From assembly GCF_000430805.1 (NCBI RefSeq), contig NZ_AUMS01000017.1, forward strand, positions 1-58,735: DNA of 58,735 nucleotides, given 5' to 3'. A program made the translations under genes and the position numbers. The first letter of the stretch is position 1, and every line of letters begins with the position of its first letter. Below are positions 1 to 8,403 of this stretch, in pieces. The stretch comes from Chitinilyticum aquatile DSM 21506. Lineage in GTDB: Bacteria > Pseudomonadota > Gammaproteobacteria > Burkholderiales > Chitinibacteraceae. Under the pieces are notes generated by a model, which ran no database searches, was not told where the DNA came from, and worked only from the letters and a program-made list of their open reading frames with translations.

Positions 1-2736
1 GACAACCCGGTGCTGGTGGACGACAACGGCACCCCGCTGGGCAACGACGTCAGCGTCACGACCAAGGAAGACACCCCGGTGGGCGGCCAGCTCAAGGCCA
101 CCGACCCGGACGGCGACCCCCTGACCTTCACGAAGGGCAGCGACCCGGCGCACGGCAGCGTCACCGTCAATGCCGACGGCACCTGGAACTACATCCCGGG
201 CAAGGACTACAGCGGCAACGACAGCTTCACCGTCACCGTCAGCGACGGCAAGGGTGGCAGTGACACCATCACCGTCAAGATCGGCGTCACCCCGGTGAAT
301 GATGCCCCTGATGCAGTGGATGATCCGGCAAGCACTACGGGCTTGCGTGCTGAGTATTTTGTGTACCAGGAGGGGGCGCTGGCGGATGGCGGTAATCTGA
401 CCTCACTGTCGATGATCAAGGATTTCATCGCTACGCATAATGCCTCTGCCGTGTTTACAGCCAAAAACATCAGTTATTCACTGAATGATGGTGATCTGGG
501 CGGCAATAATAATCTGCAGACTTTCCTGGGGAGTGATGCGTCTACGCTGAATACCGATCCGGCCAACAGTACTGACGCAATCATCCGCATGAGCGGCAAT
601 ATCACGCTTGATGCCGGTACCTATAACTTCAAGGTACTTGCGGACGATGGCTATGTAATTTATATCGACGGCGTGAAGGTGGCGGAGGTCAACAAGAATC
701 AGTCGCCGACCGGTACCGAGCATGCTTCGTTCACCGTGGGTAGCAGTGGTGCGCATACCATTGAAATCCTGTACTGGGATCAAGGCGGGCAGGCCGTGTT
801 CCAGCCCGAGCTGCGCCCTGGAACGGGCACATACAAACCGCTGTCCAGCTATACGCTGACTAGCCAGACGCCCTATGCCACAACCGAAGATACGGCGCTG
901 ACGATCAGCAAAGCCACGCTTCTTGCCAATGACCGTGATGCGGATGGCGATACGCTGAACATCATCTCGGTGCAGGATGCGACGCACGGCACCGTGGCTC
1001 TGGTGGGTGGCAATGTGGTGTTTACACCGAATGCCAATTACAACGGGCCGGCGACGTTTACCTACACCATCAGCGATGGCAAGGGCGGAACCGATACGGC
1101 GAAGGTGACGGTACAGGTTACTGCCGTCAATGATGCGCCGGTCAGCAGCAACCAGACCGTTAGCACGCCAGAAGACGTGGCTCTCAATGGCAAGATCGTT
1201 GCGACCGATGCGGATGTGACCGATATCCTGACGTATACGCTCAAGCCCGGTACGGCACCGACGCATGGTACGGTCACGATTGACTCCAAGACCGGCGCTT
1301 ATGTCTACACGCCGAACAAGGATTACAACGGTAGCGATACCTTTACGGTGACCGTGAGTGATGGCCATGGTGGCAAGGTGGATTCGATCGTCAAGGTCAA
1401 TGTCACCCCGGTCAATGATGCGCCGGTGGTTGATAGTCATAACGTGGTCGCTTTGGAAGGGGTGCCAAAAGACTTGGGCATCGCACTGCCCAAGGATGTG
1501 GATGTTGGCGATACTTTGACAATCAAGGTAACCGGCTTGCCAAGCGGCGGTGTTGTGATGCTGCCGGATGGCACTCCAGTCACCAATGGCATGACACTCA
1601 CTCCGACTCAGTTGACTAGCTTGCAATACACTAGCCCGCTGAATGTCACCGAGAATGCTACGCCGTTCGGCTCTTTCAAATATGAGGTTTCCGACGGGCA
1701 GCTTGCCGTCACTGGTGCGATTGGAATATCGGTCAATAACAATGGCGCCTTGATCGTAGGCAGTGGGCTGAATGACCAGATCACAATTAATTATGGCGAG
1801 TCACAGTGGTCGGATGACAAAACCTTCATCTTGCAACTGGGCGGTAAACCGGTTGATCCGACAACCGGGCAAACTGTCACTAACCCGACTGGCGGGGTGA
1901 CTAGCGGTCCGGATCAGGTGATCTATTCCGGTGCCTCGAATGACCAGGTGGAGTCGGGAGCGGGTAATGACCTGATTTTCATGGGCGATACCTTGCCGAA
2001 CAACACATCCTCTGTCTCACAAAGTTTCCTCGCTGGAACTGGCGTGATGACCATGGATGAAAGCAAGCTGCTTGATAGCGCCGGCTTGTTTGTTCAAAGC
2101 GTGATTGCCCCGGTGCAGCCATTGTCGGATTTGGCCAATGGTGGCAGTGGCAATGACACCATTTATGGTGAGAAAGGCACCGATGTCCTTTATGGCGGTT
2201 CAGGCAATGACAAGCTCTATGGTGGCGCAGATAACGATGCCCTGCGTGGCGGTAGTGGTGATGATCTGCTGGTGGGCGGCAGCGGCAGTGATGTGCTGCG
2301 CGGCGATCTGGGGAACGATACGTTCAAGTGGGTGCTGGGAGACCAGAGCGCTACTGCAGGGGCGAGCAATGCAGGGGGCAACAATGGCCTTGGTCTGAGT
2401 GGTACGACCAAGATTGTCGCAGGGGCAACCGACCTGGTGATGGACTTCAATACCAATGCCGGAGACAAGGACGTGCTGGACCTGCGCGATCTGCTGCAGG
2501 GCGAGAACAGCGGCACGCTCGACAAGTACCTGCACTTCCAGAAGGATGGCGCCAACACGGTGATCCATATCAGCCACGATGGCCAGTTCACCCCGGGAGC
2601 CGTTGGCAGCAATTATCTCAGCGGCAAGGAAACGCAGACCATCGTGCTGAAGGGGGTTGATCTGATCGGATCGGATACCACCGACGCGCAGGTGATCCAG
2701 CATCTCTTGCAGAACAACAAGCTGATCACGGACTGA
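1..2736 (+). CDS. C-terminal part of a giant RTX adhesin / type I secreted protein (5' end outside window)
   Basis: The frame is open from base 1, so the gene starts upstream. Modules in order: a cadherin/VCBS-like repeat ending in a VTPVNDAP linker (about residues 1-102), a PA14-like beta-barrel domain (about 110-270, with the motif ADDGYVIYIDG), two further cadherin-like repeats each ending near VNDAPV, a less clear beta-rich stretch, then Ca-binding RTX nonapeptides (GGSGNDTIYG, GGSGNDKLYG and others, about 715-770). The last 110 residues resemble the VCA0849-type type I secretion C-terminal target domain. Such proteins are exported by an ABC/MFP/TolC system and act at the surface in adhesion or biofilm; the secretion genes are not in the window. 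The first ~340 bp is markedly more GC-rich than what follows, as if it were the last unit of a homogenised repeat array. Confidence 0.9.
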   Translation, partial: DNPVLVDDNGTPLGNDVSVTTKEDTPVGGQLKATDPDGDPLTFTKGSDPAHGSVTVNADGTWNYIPGKDYSGNDSFTVTVSDGKGGSDTITVKIGVTPVNDAPDAVDDPASTTGLRAEYFVYQEGALADGGNLTSLSMIKDFIATHNASAVFTAKNISYSLNDGDLGGNNNLQTFLGSDASTLNTDPANSTDAIIRMSGNITLDAGTYNFKVLADDGYVIYIDGVKVAEVNKNQSPTGTEHASFTVGSSGAHTIEILYWDQGGQAVFQPELRPGTGTYKPLSSYTLTSQTPYATTEDTALTISKATLLANDRDADGDTLNIISVQDATHGTVALVGGNVVFTPNANYNGPATFTYTISDGKGGTDTAKVTVQVTAVNDAPVSSNQTVSTPEDVALNGKIVATDADVTDILTYTLKPGTAPTHGTVTIDSKTGAYVYTPNKDYNGSDTFTVTVSDGHGGKVDSIVKVNVTPVNDAPVVDSHNVVALEGVPKDLGIALPKDVDVGDTLTIKVTGLPSGGVVMLPDGTPVTNGMTLTPTQLTSLQYTSPLNVTENATPFGSFKYEVSDGQLAVTGAIGISVNNNGALIVGSGLNDQITINYGESQWSDDKTFILQLGGKPVDPTTGQTVTNPTGGVTSGPDQVIYSGASNDQVESGAGNDLIFMGDTLPNNTSSVSQSFLAGTGVMTMDESKLLDSAGLFVQSVIAPVQPLSDLANGGSGNDTIYGEKGTDVLYGGSGNDKLYGGADNDALRGGSGDDLLVGGSGSDVLRGDLGNDTFKWVLGDQSATAGASNAGGNNGLGLSGTTKIVAGATDLVMDFNTNAGDKDVLDLRDLLQGENSGTLDKYLHFQKDGANTVIHISHDGQFTPGAVGSNYLSGKETQTIVLKGVDLIGSDTTDAQVIQHLLQNNKLITD

Positions 2737-2749
2737 TTTTTAATACACT

Positions 2750-2806
2750 AAAGGGTATGCGGTTGTGGCCATTTTCATAGAATGGCTCCAGCCTCATACC
2801 CTTTTT
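2750..2806. terminator. Stem-loop terminator after the RTX gene; member of a dispersed hairpin family
   Basis: AAAGGGTATG at 2750-2759 pairs with CATACCC plus a T-run at 2795-2806. An inner stem GCCATT/AATGGC closes the loop. It begins 13 bp after the RTX stop codon. The same architecture (GGGTAT outer arm, GCCATT inner arm) recurs at least eight times in the window. Confidence 0.75.
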
Positions 2807-2976
2807 ATTTGATGGGGGTGGATCGCTTCATGCTGCCTTCTTCCTTTGGGGCTGTACCTTAGGGCGAATACCTGGCGCCATTTTGCTGATGCAACGCATC
2901 ATCAGCGGGGCTGCTTGGTGTAAATTAGCGCTTTTGCAATCGACGGTTTCTTCCGCGGGAAGAAGGGGAGCTGGGC

Positions 2977-3780
2977 TTGGAGAGGACTGTGCTGGCACAA
3001 CTGCAACGCTTGCGCGAAGTGGTGCGGGACGTTGCTGCTGCCGAGGTCATGCCGCGCTATCAGAAGGTGGTGGCCGAGAAAAAGCACGACGGCAGCCTGT
3101 TTACCGAGGCCGACCTGGCGACACAGCAGGCTTTCCAGCGTCTGTTGCCGGGCATTGTTGATTGCCCGGTGCTGGGCGAGGAAATGACGCAAGCCGAGCA
3201 GGAGGCGCTCTGGCACGATCATCCGGCCGGACTGTGGGTCGTTGATCCGATCGATGGTACGACCAATTTTGCGCACGGCCTGCCTTATTTCGCGCTGTCG
3301 ATTGCGCTGATGCGGGAAGGCCGCCCGCAATTCGGCGTCGTGTATGTGCCCGTGCTGGACGAGTGTTTTTCTGCTGCTGCAGGGCAGGGTGCCTGGCTCA
3401 ATGGCGAGCGTCTGCCGCTGGTTGCCGATGACAAGGCACTTGCTGATGCGGTGGCCAGCATAGAAACCAAATGGCTGTCCGGCCATCTGGCCGCGCGGGT
3501 TGTCACCGTCGGGCCCTTCCACAACCACCGCAATTTCGGCGCATCAACCATTGACTGGTGCTGGCTGGCGGCTGGCCGGACCGATGTGATGCTGCATGGC
3601 GGGCAGAAACTGTGGGATTACGCGGCAGGTGTGCTGATCCTGCTGGAGTCCGGTGGCGTGGTCGGCGCCATTCACCAGCCGGATTTCTGGCTGGAAAATG
3701 CCTGGCAGCGCTCAGTGGTCGCCGCACGAACTCCCGCGCTCTATGAAGCATGGCGCAACTGGGTACGCAATAACCGCTGA
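2977..3780 (+). CDS. Inositol-monophosphatase-family phosphatase
   Basis: A 267-residue protein of typical IMPase-family length. The Mg-binding signature WVVDPIDGTTNF lies at about residues 87-98 (D90, D93), preceded by the metal-ligand region VLGEEMT. The second signature is STIDWCWLAAGRTD...KLWDYAAGVLILLESGG, with the catalytic metal Asp in WDYAAG. It hydrolyses a small phosphomonoester; whether this is inositol phosphate, histidinol phosphate or 3'-phosphoadenosine phosphate cannot be decided from sequence alone. The start is probably TTG at 2977, six bases after GGGGAG; a GTG at 2989 is the alternative. No partner gene is co-oriented next to it. Confidence 0.88.
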   Translation: MERTVLAQLQRLREVVRDVAAAEVMPRYQKVVAEKKHDGSLFTEADLATQQAFQRLLPGIVDCPVLGEEMTQAEQEALWHDHPAGLWVVDPIDGTTNFAHGLPYFALSIALMREGRPQFGVVYVPVLDECFSAAAGQGAWLNGERLPLVADDKALADAVASIETKWLSGHLAARVVTVGPFHNHRNFGASTIDWCWLAAGRTDVMLHGGQKLWDYAAGVLILLESGGVVGAIHQPDFWLENAWQRSVVAARTPALYEAWRNWVRNNR

Positions 3781-3848
3781 CTTTTCTCTTGCTGGCCGTC
3801 CCTGTACGGCAGCGGACCTTGCCAGGGCTCCCCGGCGCAATAAGATGA

Positions 3849-5888
3849 TTAGCTGGGTGCAAGCTCCAGCGGGCTGGCCTGCAGCAGGCTGGCGAAATCA
3901 TCGGCTGGCAGTGGTTTGGCCAGATAAAAGCCCTGCAGCAAATGGCAATCCATGCTGGCGAGGAAATGGGCTTCGTCCTGTTTTTCGACGCCTTCGGCGA
4001 TCAGCGATAGCCCCAGATTTTGTGCAATGCCGATAATGGCGCGCACGATGGCGACGTTGTTGGCATCAAACGGCAGCCCGCGTACGAAGCGCTGGTCGAT
4101 TTTCAGATAATCGATGGGAAAGGCCAGCAGGTAGGCCAGATTGGAATACCCCGTGCCGAAATCGTCCAGCGCCAGCGTAAATCCGGCTTCGTGCAGTTCA
4201 TTCAGCATGACGGTCATGCGTTCATCGACCTGCATCAGCAGGGTTTCGGTGATCTCCAGTTCGAGCTGTGAGGGTGACAGCGCGTAGCGCTGCAGGATCA
4301 CCAGCAGCCTGTCGGCCAGTCCGGGCTGGAATTGCCGGGCCGAGAGGTTGACGGCGAGGCGGTCGAGATGGATGCCCTGTTCATGCCACTGCGCCAGTTG
4401 CCGGCAGGCGGCGTCGATAACCCAGTCACCCAGTAGACCGATGAGGCCATTTTCCTCGGCAAAGGGTACGAATTCGCCCGGCAGCAGCAGCCCCCGCTGC
4501 GGGTGCTGCCAGCGGATCAGTGCTTCCGCGCCAAGGATGCGGCCATCGGCCGGATTGATCTGCGGCTGGTAATGCAGGCAGAGTTCGTTGCGTTCGACGG
4601 CATGGTGCAGATCGGCCGAAAGCTTGATGCGGGCCAGACTGCGGCGATTCATTTCTGCCGAATAGAACAGAAAGGGCTGGTCAGCCTGCTTGGCCCGGTA
4701 CATGGCGACGGCGGCATCGTTGATCAGCCGGTCGGCATCGCGCCCGTCTTCCGGGTAGATGGTCATGCCGATGTGCGCCTTGAGAATGACTTCCTGGCGC
4801 TCCAGTTCGAAAGGAAGTGCAACCTGATCGAGAATGCGCCGGGCGACCAGTGCGGCATCATCGCGCAGGCTGATGTCGAACAGGCCGATGTAGAATTCGT
4901 CACCACCGAAACGGGCCAGCACGTCTTCTTCGCGCAGGCAGCTGCGGATGCGCCGGGCCAGTTCGATCAGCAGCTGATCGCCCCCTGCATGCCCGAATGA
5001 ATCGTTGATGGCCTTGAAGCCGACCAGATTGAAACAGAGAATGGCGCCGGTATTGCGTTGCCGCCGTGCTTCGGCCAGCGCCTGCTCGAGGAGCGTGAAC
5101 AGCATGCTGCGGTTGGGCATGCTGGTGAGCGAATCGTAATAGGCCAGGCGGTGGATCTGCTCTTCGGCGGCCTTGCGTTCGGTCAGGTCGGAGAAGACGG
5201 CAAAATAATTCTGTATTTCATTCCGTTTGTCATGGACTGCGGACAGGGTCAGCCAGACCGGATAGCGCGAGCCGTCAGCTCTCAGCTCCCATAATTCGCC
5301 TTCCCAGTGGCCGGTGGCGGTCAGGCCGGCATCGATGTGGCTGGCCAGCTCGGGATGCGCCAGAAACCCGGGTATCCGCCCGCGACTTTCCTGCTCGCTG
5401 TTGCCGCTGATGCGGCAATACGCCGGGTTGACGTTGATGATTTCACGCGCGGCATTGGTGATGACAATGGCGTCGGGCGTGCTCTGGAATACCCTGGTGA
5501 GCAGATGGGCTTCCTCGCGGTCGGCAATCTGCTCGCTGATGTCGTGCACGAAGCCGATCAGGCGTTCCGGCCTGCCGGCATCGTCACGCACCAGAATCAG
5601 CTGGATGCGCGCCCAGAATACCTCGCCATTCTTGCGGCGGCGGCGGACCTCGACCGTTCCCCGTCCCAGTGAAAAGACACTGTTGAAAAGCCCCGCATCA
5701 TCTTCGTTTTCATCGGCATACAGCAGCAGGATGTGCTGGCCGAGAATTTCTGCCGCAGAGTAGCCGAACAGTTTTTCGGCGCCGCTATTCCAGCCCGTGA
5801 TGTAGCCCTGCGGGTCCAGTACCAGCAGGGAGGCTTCCAGATCGCCCAGCAGGCGGGCGGCGATGTCCAGTTCATTCTGCGCGGTCAT
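3849..5888 (-). CDS. PAS-PAS-GGDEF-EAL cyclic-di-GMP protein, probably a phosphodiesterase
   Basis: A 679-residue protein starting at MTAQNELD. Two PAS domains lie at about residues 10-120 and 135-255, GGDEF at about 265-420 and EAL at about 435-675. The GGDEF motif (residue ~328) and the upstream inhibitory RxxD (REED) are intact. However, the usual DLDGFK metal-binding segment reads NLVGFK, so the first metal-ligand Asp is replaced by Asn and diguanylate cyclase activity is doubtful. The EAL side keeps EAL, the Asn of NLSARQF, ELEITE, DDFGTGYS, the Lys of LKID and AEGVE, as active phosphodiesterases do. No membrane segment is evident, so it is probably a cytosolic sensor. It overlaps the upstream HDOD gene by 17 bp and is likely co-translated with it. 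Confidence 0.9.
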   Translation of the reverse strand: MTAQNELDIAARLLGDLEASLLVLDPQGYITGWNSGAEKLFGYSAAEILGQHILLLYADENEDDAGLFNSVFSLGRGTVEVRRRRKNGEVFWARIQLILVRDDAGRPERLIGFVHDISEQIADREEAHLLTRVFQSTPDAIVITNAAREIINVNPAYCRISGNSEQESRGRIPGFLAHPELASHIDAGLTATGHWEGELWELRADGSRYPVWLTLSAVHDKRNEIQNYFAVFSDLTERKAAEEQIHRLAYYDSLTSMPNRSMLFTLLEQALAEARRQRNTGAILCFNLVGFKAINDSFGHAGGDQLLIELARRIRSCLREEDVLARFGGDEFYIGLFDISLRDDAALVARRILDQVALPFELERQEVILKAHIGMTIYPEDGRDADRLINDAAVAMYRAKQADQPFLFYSAEMNRRSLARIKLSADLHHAVERNELCLHYQPQINPADGRILGAEALIRWQHPQRGLLLPGEFVPFAEENGLIGLLGDWVIDAACRQLAQWHEQGIHLDRLAVNLSARQFQPGLADRLLVILQRYALSPSQLELEITETLLMQVDERMTVMLNELHEAGFTLALDDFGTGYSNLAYLLAFPIDYLKIDQRFVRGLPFDANNVAIVRAIIGIAQNLGLSLIAEGVEKQDEAHFLASMDCHLLQGFYLAKPLPADDFASLLQASPLELAPS

Positions 5889-6825
5889 TGCCACGATACG
5901 CCTGGATTTGCCTTGCCCAGTCGAAAGCGCTGATCTCGCTTTCCAGCCAGCTGCGCGGCGTGATTCGTGGCGAGGGGAGTTCGGTAGCCTTGCCGCTTTC
6001 CAGTGTGATGACGCAATGCAGCGCGCGCCCCAGTTCACCCTCCTGTGCCAGCAGCGCCTGCCGCAATGCGGGTGGCAGCGGCAGTTCACCGAGCAGTTCG
6101 GCGAGCGGCTGGCCGAACAGCCGATCGAGCAGGGAGAGCATGCCGACCAGAAAGGCACTGTCGGCCGGCTGGCTCAGCCAGCCCTGTTGCGCCCAGTTTT
6201 CGAGTCGCTTGGCGCGTAATGCCGCGCCGGTCATCAGGGCGGCATTTTCACCATCATTACCGAACTGTTCGGCATACAGCAGTAATTGCAGCCAGCGCTG
6301 CAGCTGGCGCCGGCCCAGCACGGTGATGGCGTGGCGGATGCTGGTGATGTCGACACGGCTACCGATGCCGACCGAGTTCACCAGTTTCAGCAGGCTGTGC
6401 GTCAGGGTAGGAGCCAGTGCAAATGCTTCTTCCAGCTCGTGCGTTTCGGCGTCCGCCACTACCAGCGCCAGAATCTGCATCAGCGCCGGCTGGCTGGGAT
6501 GGCCTGCCCGTGCCTGTGCGGGAAGGAGATAACCGGGGCCATAGGTCAGCGAGCCGGCGGGCAGAGTGGCCAGAAAGCCGGGCGCCTCAAACCCCGCACA
6601 GATCAGTGCATCGCAGCCCTGCCAGTACTGGCCGCGCAGTACGACCGGCTGCAGCGGCGGCAGGTCCGCCGCTGCGCCCGGCAGATAGCAGGGCAGATCA
6701 TGCAGTGATGGACTGGCTTGCAGGCGTTCGGCCAGCCAGGCTTGCTGTTCGCGCGGGCAAAGGGCAAAGAGGGCGTGCCATTCGCCTGTGGCGTTCCAGA
6801 GCGGATGAAGATGAAGAAGCGTCAT
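5872..6825 (-). CDS. HDOD-domain protein, YuxH-like
   Basis: A 317-residue protein. The middle (about residues 110-290) carries an HDOD fold, with the characteristic SVGIGSRVDITSIRHAITVLGRRQLQRWLQLLL helices in two blocks. The N-terminal 100 residues look like a degenerate EAL-like half, as in EAL/HDOD signalling proteins. The catalytic HD pair of true HD-GYP hydrolases is absent, so a regulatory or scaffolding role is likely. The gene precedes and overlaps the PAS-GGDEF-EAL gene by 17 bp, so both probably act in one c-di-GMP module. The ATG at 6825 is the only good upstream start. Confidence 0.8.
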   Translation of the reverse strand: MTLLHLHPLWNATGEWHALFALCPREQQAWLAERLQASPSLHDLPCYLPGAAADLPPLQPVVLRGQYWQGCDALICAGFEAPGFLATLPAGSLTYGPGYLLPAQARAGHPSQPALMQILALVVADAETHELEEAFALAPTLTHSLLKLVNSVGIGSRVDITSIRHAITVLGRRQLQRWLQLLLYAEQFGNDGENAALMTGAALRAKRLENWAQQGWLSQPADSAFLVGMLSLLDRLFGQPLAELLGELPLPPALRQALLAQEGELGRALHCVITLESGKATELPSPRITPRSWLESEISAFDWARQIQAYRGNDRAE

Positions 6826-7033
6826 GGCGGCAAGCGGTAGGCATTCATAGTGTGCAAACTAGCCGGCGGAGACGGCCTGCGCAAGCCGGATGGACAGGGA
6901 GGTTGCCATTCGGCGGCTGTCACGCGATTTATGCTGCGACGCAACAATCGACGGGCTATGCTGTCAATCCGGATAGCAATAATCGCGGGCGCAATCAGTC
7001 TGCTGCTGATTGATGACCTCAGGGAGAGTGAGC

Positions 7034-8296
7034 ATGAGCAATCGTGACGGTACTACCTGGCTGGCCACCGATGAAAATCGCATGGCCCAGGCACTGGCTC
7101 TGGCCAGTGATTTCAGCATCCCCCAGCTGATCGCCCTTGCGCTGGACGGTGCGCATCCCGAGCTGGTTCGCCGGCTGGCGGCAACGCTCTTGGCTTTGCA
7201 GGACGAATACCTGCCGGGGCGCTACGGGCGCTATTCCCGGCATGACCTGCTGCTGCTGCAGGCCGCCGGGCAGTTCATCGAGGTCGCCAACAGCTGGCAG
7301 ATGCCGGAAAATCTCGCCATTACCGCGCACAGCGGTTTGCGGCCCTATATTCCCGCCGAGCCCGACTGGGAGCACAGTGCGCTGTTCGAGCGCATCCGCA
7401 CCGGTCTGACGCCGCTGCCCTATCCGCCGCCGACTTCCGGCGGCCAGCCGTGGTACGCCATCATTGAAGAGCGCGGCGAGTTTCCGGTCGTCATTACCGC
7501 CGCGCAGGCGATGGCGCACAGCGAAATTCCCCATGTCGAACTCAATGGCTGCCAGTGGCAGGTGCTGACGCATATCCTGCCTGATGCCAGCGAAATTCCC
7601 GGTGCACCGGTCGTGTTCCGCGATGACTGCAGCTATGTGGTGCATCACGGGCGCTGGCCTGACTACCTGCTGTTCCGAGGGCGGACGGCCAATCGCTGCG
7701 ATGCCGCTTATGCGCGGCGGCTGGTGCAGGAGGGGGGTGATGAAATCCATCCTGCCCCGCGCATTCTGGACGATGCGCCCGATGAAAACGGCTGGGTCGT
7801 ACTGGAGTACGATCACTGGCTCTTGCGCCAGCGCTATCCCGCGCGCGACCCGGTCAACGATTCCGAAGCCATTCAGGCCGACCGCCAGTTGATCCGGCAA
7901 AGCCGTGTGAACATGCAGTTCCCTGTTTGCCAACTGCGTTTCGAGGATGCTGGCATCAGCTACGACTGGGATGCCGAACGGCCGGAAAAAAGCACGGTTT
8001 ACCGGGTGCGCACGCTGGCCGACCAGATGCGCATGTCGTATCCGGAGCTGGCCGACTGGAGTGACAAGGGGCTGGTGATCGCCTCGGGCCTCAGCCAGCT
8101 ATCGCCGGCCGAGCGTGATCCGGATCTGTTCGTACGCCTGTACGAATATGAACTGCATGCCGATTACATGTCGGGCGGGGCATTTGCCAGCATCCGCGAG
8201 GCGCGTTTCATGGGCGGGCGTTTCGAGGACACCTATCGCCAGCACATTGCCCGCCATGCCCTGCATGCAGTCGATGACTGGGAGGACAGGCGGTAA
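7034..8296 (+). CDS. Hypothetical protein, 420 residues
   Basis: The start is set by ATG at 7034 with a strong GGGAG Shine-Dalgarno nine bases upstream. I do not recognise the family. The protein has an all-helical-looking N-terminal third (residues 1-115), then a proline-rich hinge (LPYPPPTSGG), then a mixed alpha/beta region rich in Trp, Tyr and Asp. There is no signal peptide, membrane helix or obvious metal-binding motif. Codon usage is host-like, which supports a real gene. It stands alone, 107 bp upstream of the sulfatase-family gene on the same strand. Confidence 0.75.
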   Translation: MSNRDGTTWLATDENRMAQALALASDFSIPQLIALALDGAHPELVRRLAATLLALQDEYLPGRYGRYSRHDLLLLQAAGQFIEVANSWQMPENLAITAHSGLRPYIPAEPDWEHSALFERIRTGLTPLPYPPPTSGGQPWYAIIEERGEFPVVITAAQAMAHSEIPHVELNGCQWQVLTHILPDASEIPGAPVVFRDDCSYVVHHGRWPDYLLFRGRTANRCDAAYARRLVQEGGDEIHPAPRILDDAPDENGWVVLEYDHWLLRQRYPARDPVNDSEAIQADRQLIRQSRVNMQFPVCQLRFEDAGISYDWDAERPEKSTVYRVRTLADQMRMSYPELADWSDKGLVIASGLSQLSPAERDPDLFVRLYEYELHADYMSGGAFASIREARFMGGRFEDTYRQHIARHALHAVDDWEDRR

Positions 8297-8403
8297 TTCC
8301 TTCACTCAGATTTTGCGTCACCCGATGGTAATATCCGGTTCTGATGAACAAGGACCCTGCAGCGGCCGTCTGAACGGCCGCTGTGTCGTTTTACGGTATC
8401 CGG

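Noticed and set aside
478-1626. 382-residue minus-strand reading frame
   Set aside because: Antisense to the RTX adhesin repeats.
1-2736. CRISPR-like tandem repeats
   Set aside because: The periodicity is of protein domains and RTX nonapeptides in frame; no spacer/repeat array or cas genes are present anywhere in the window.
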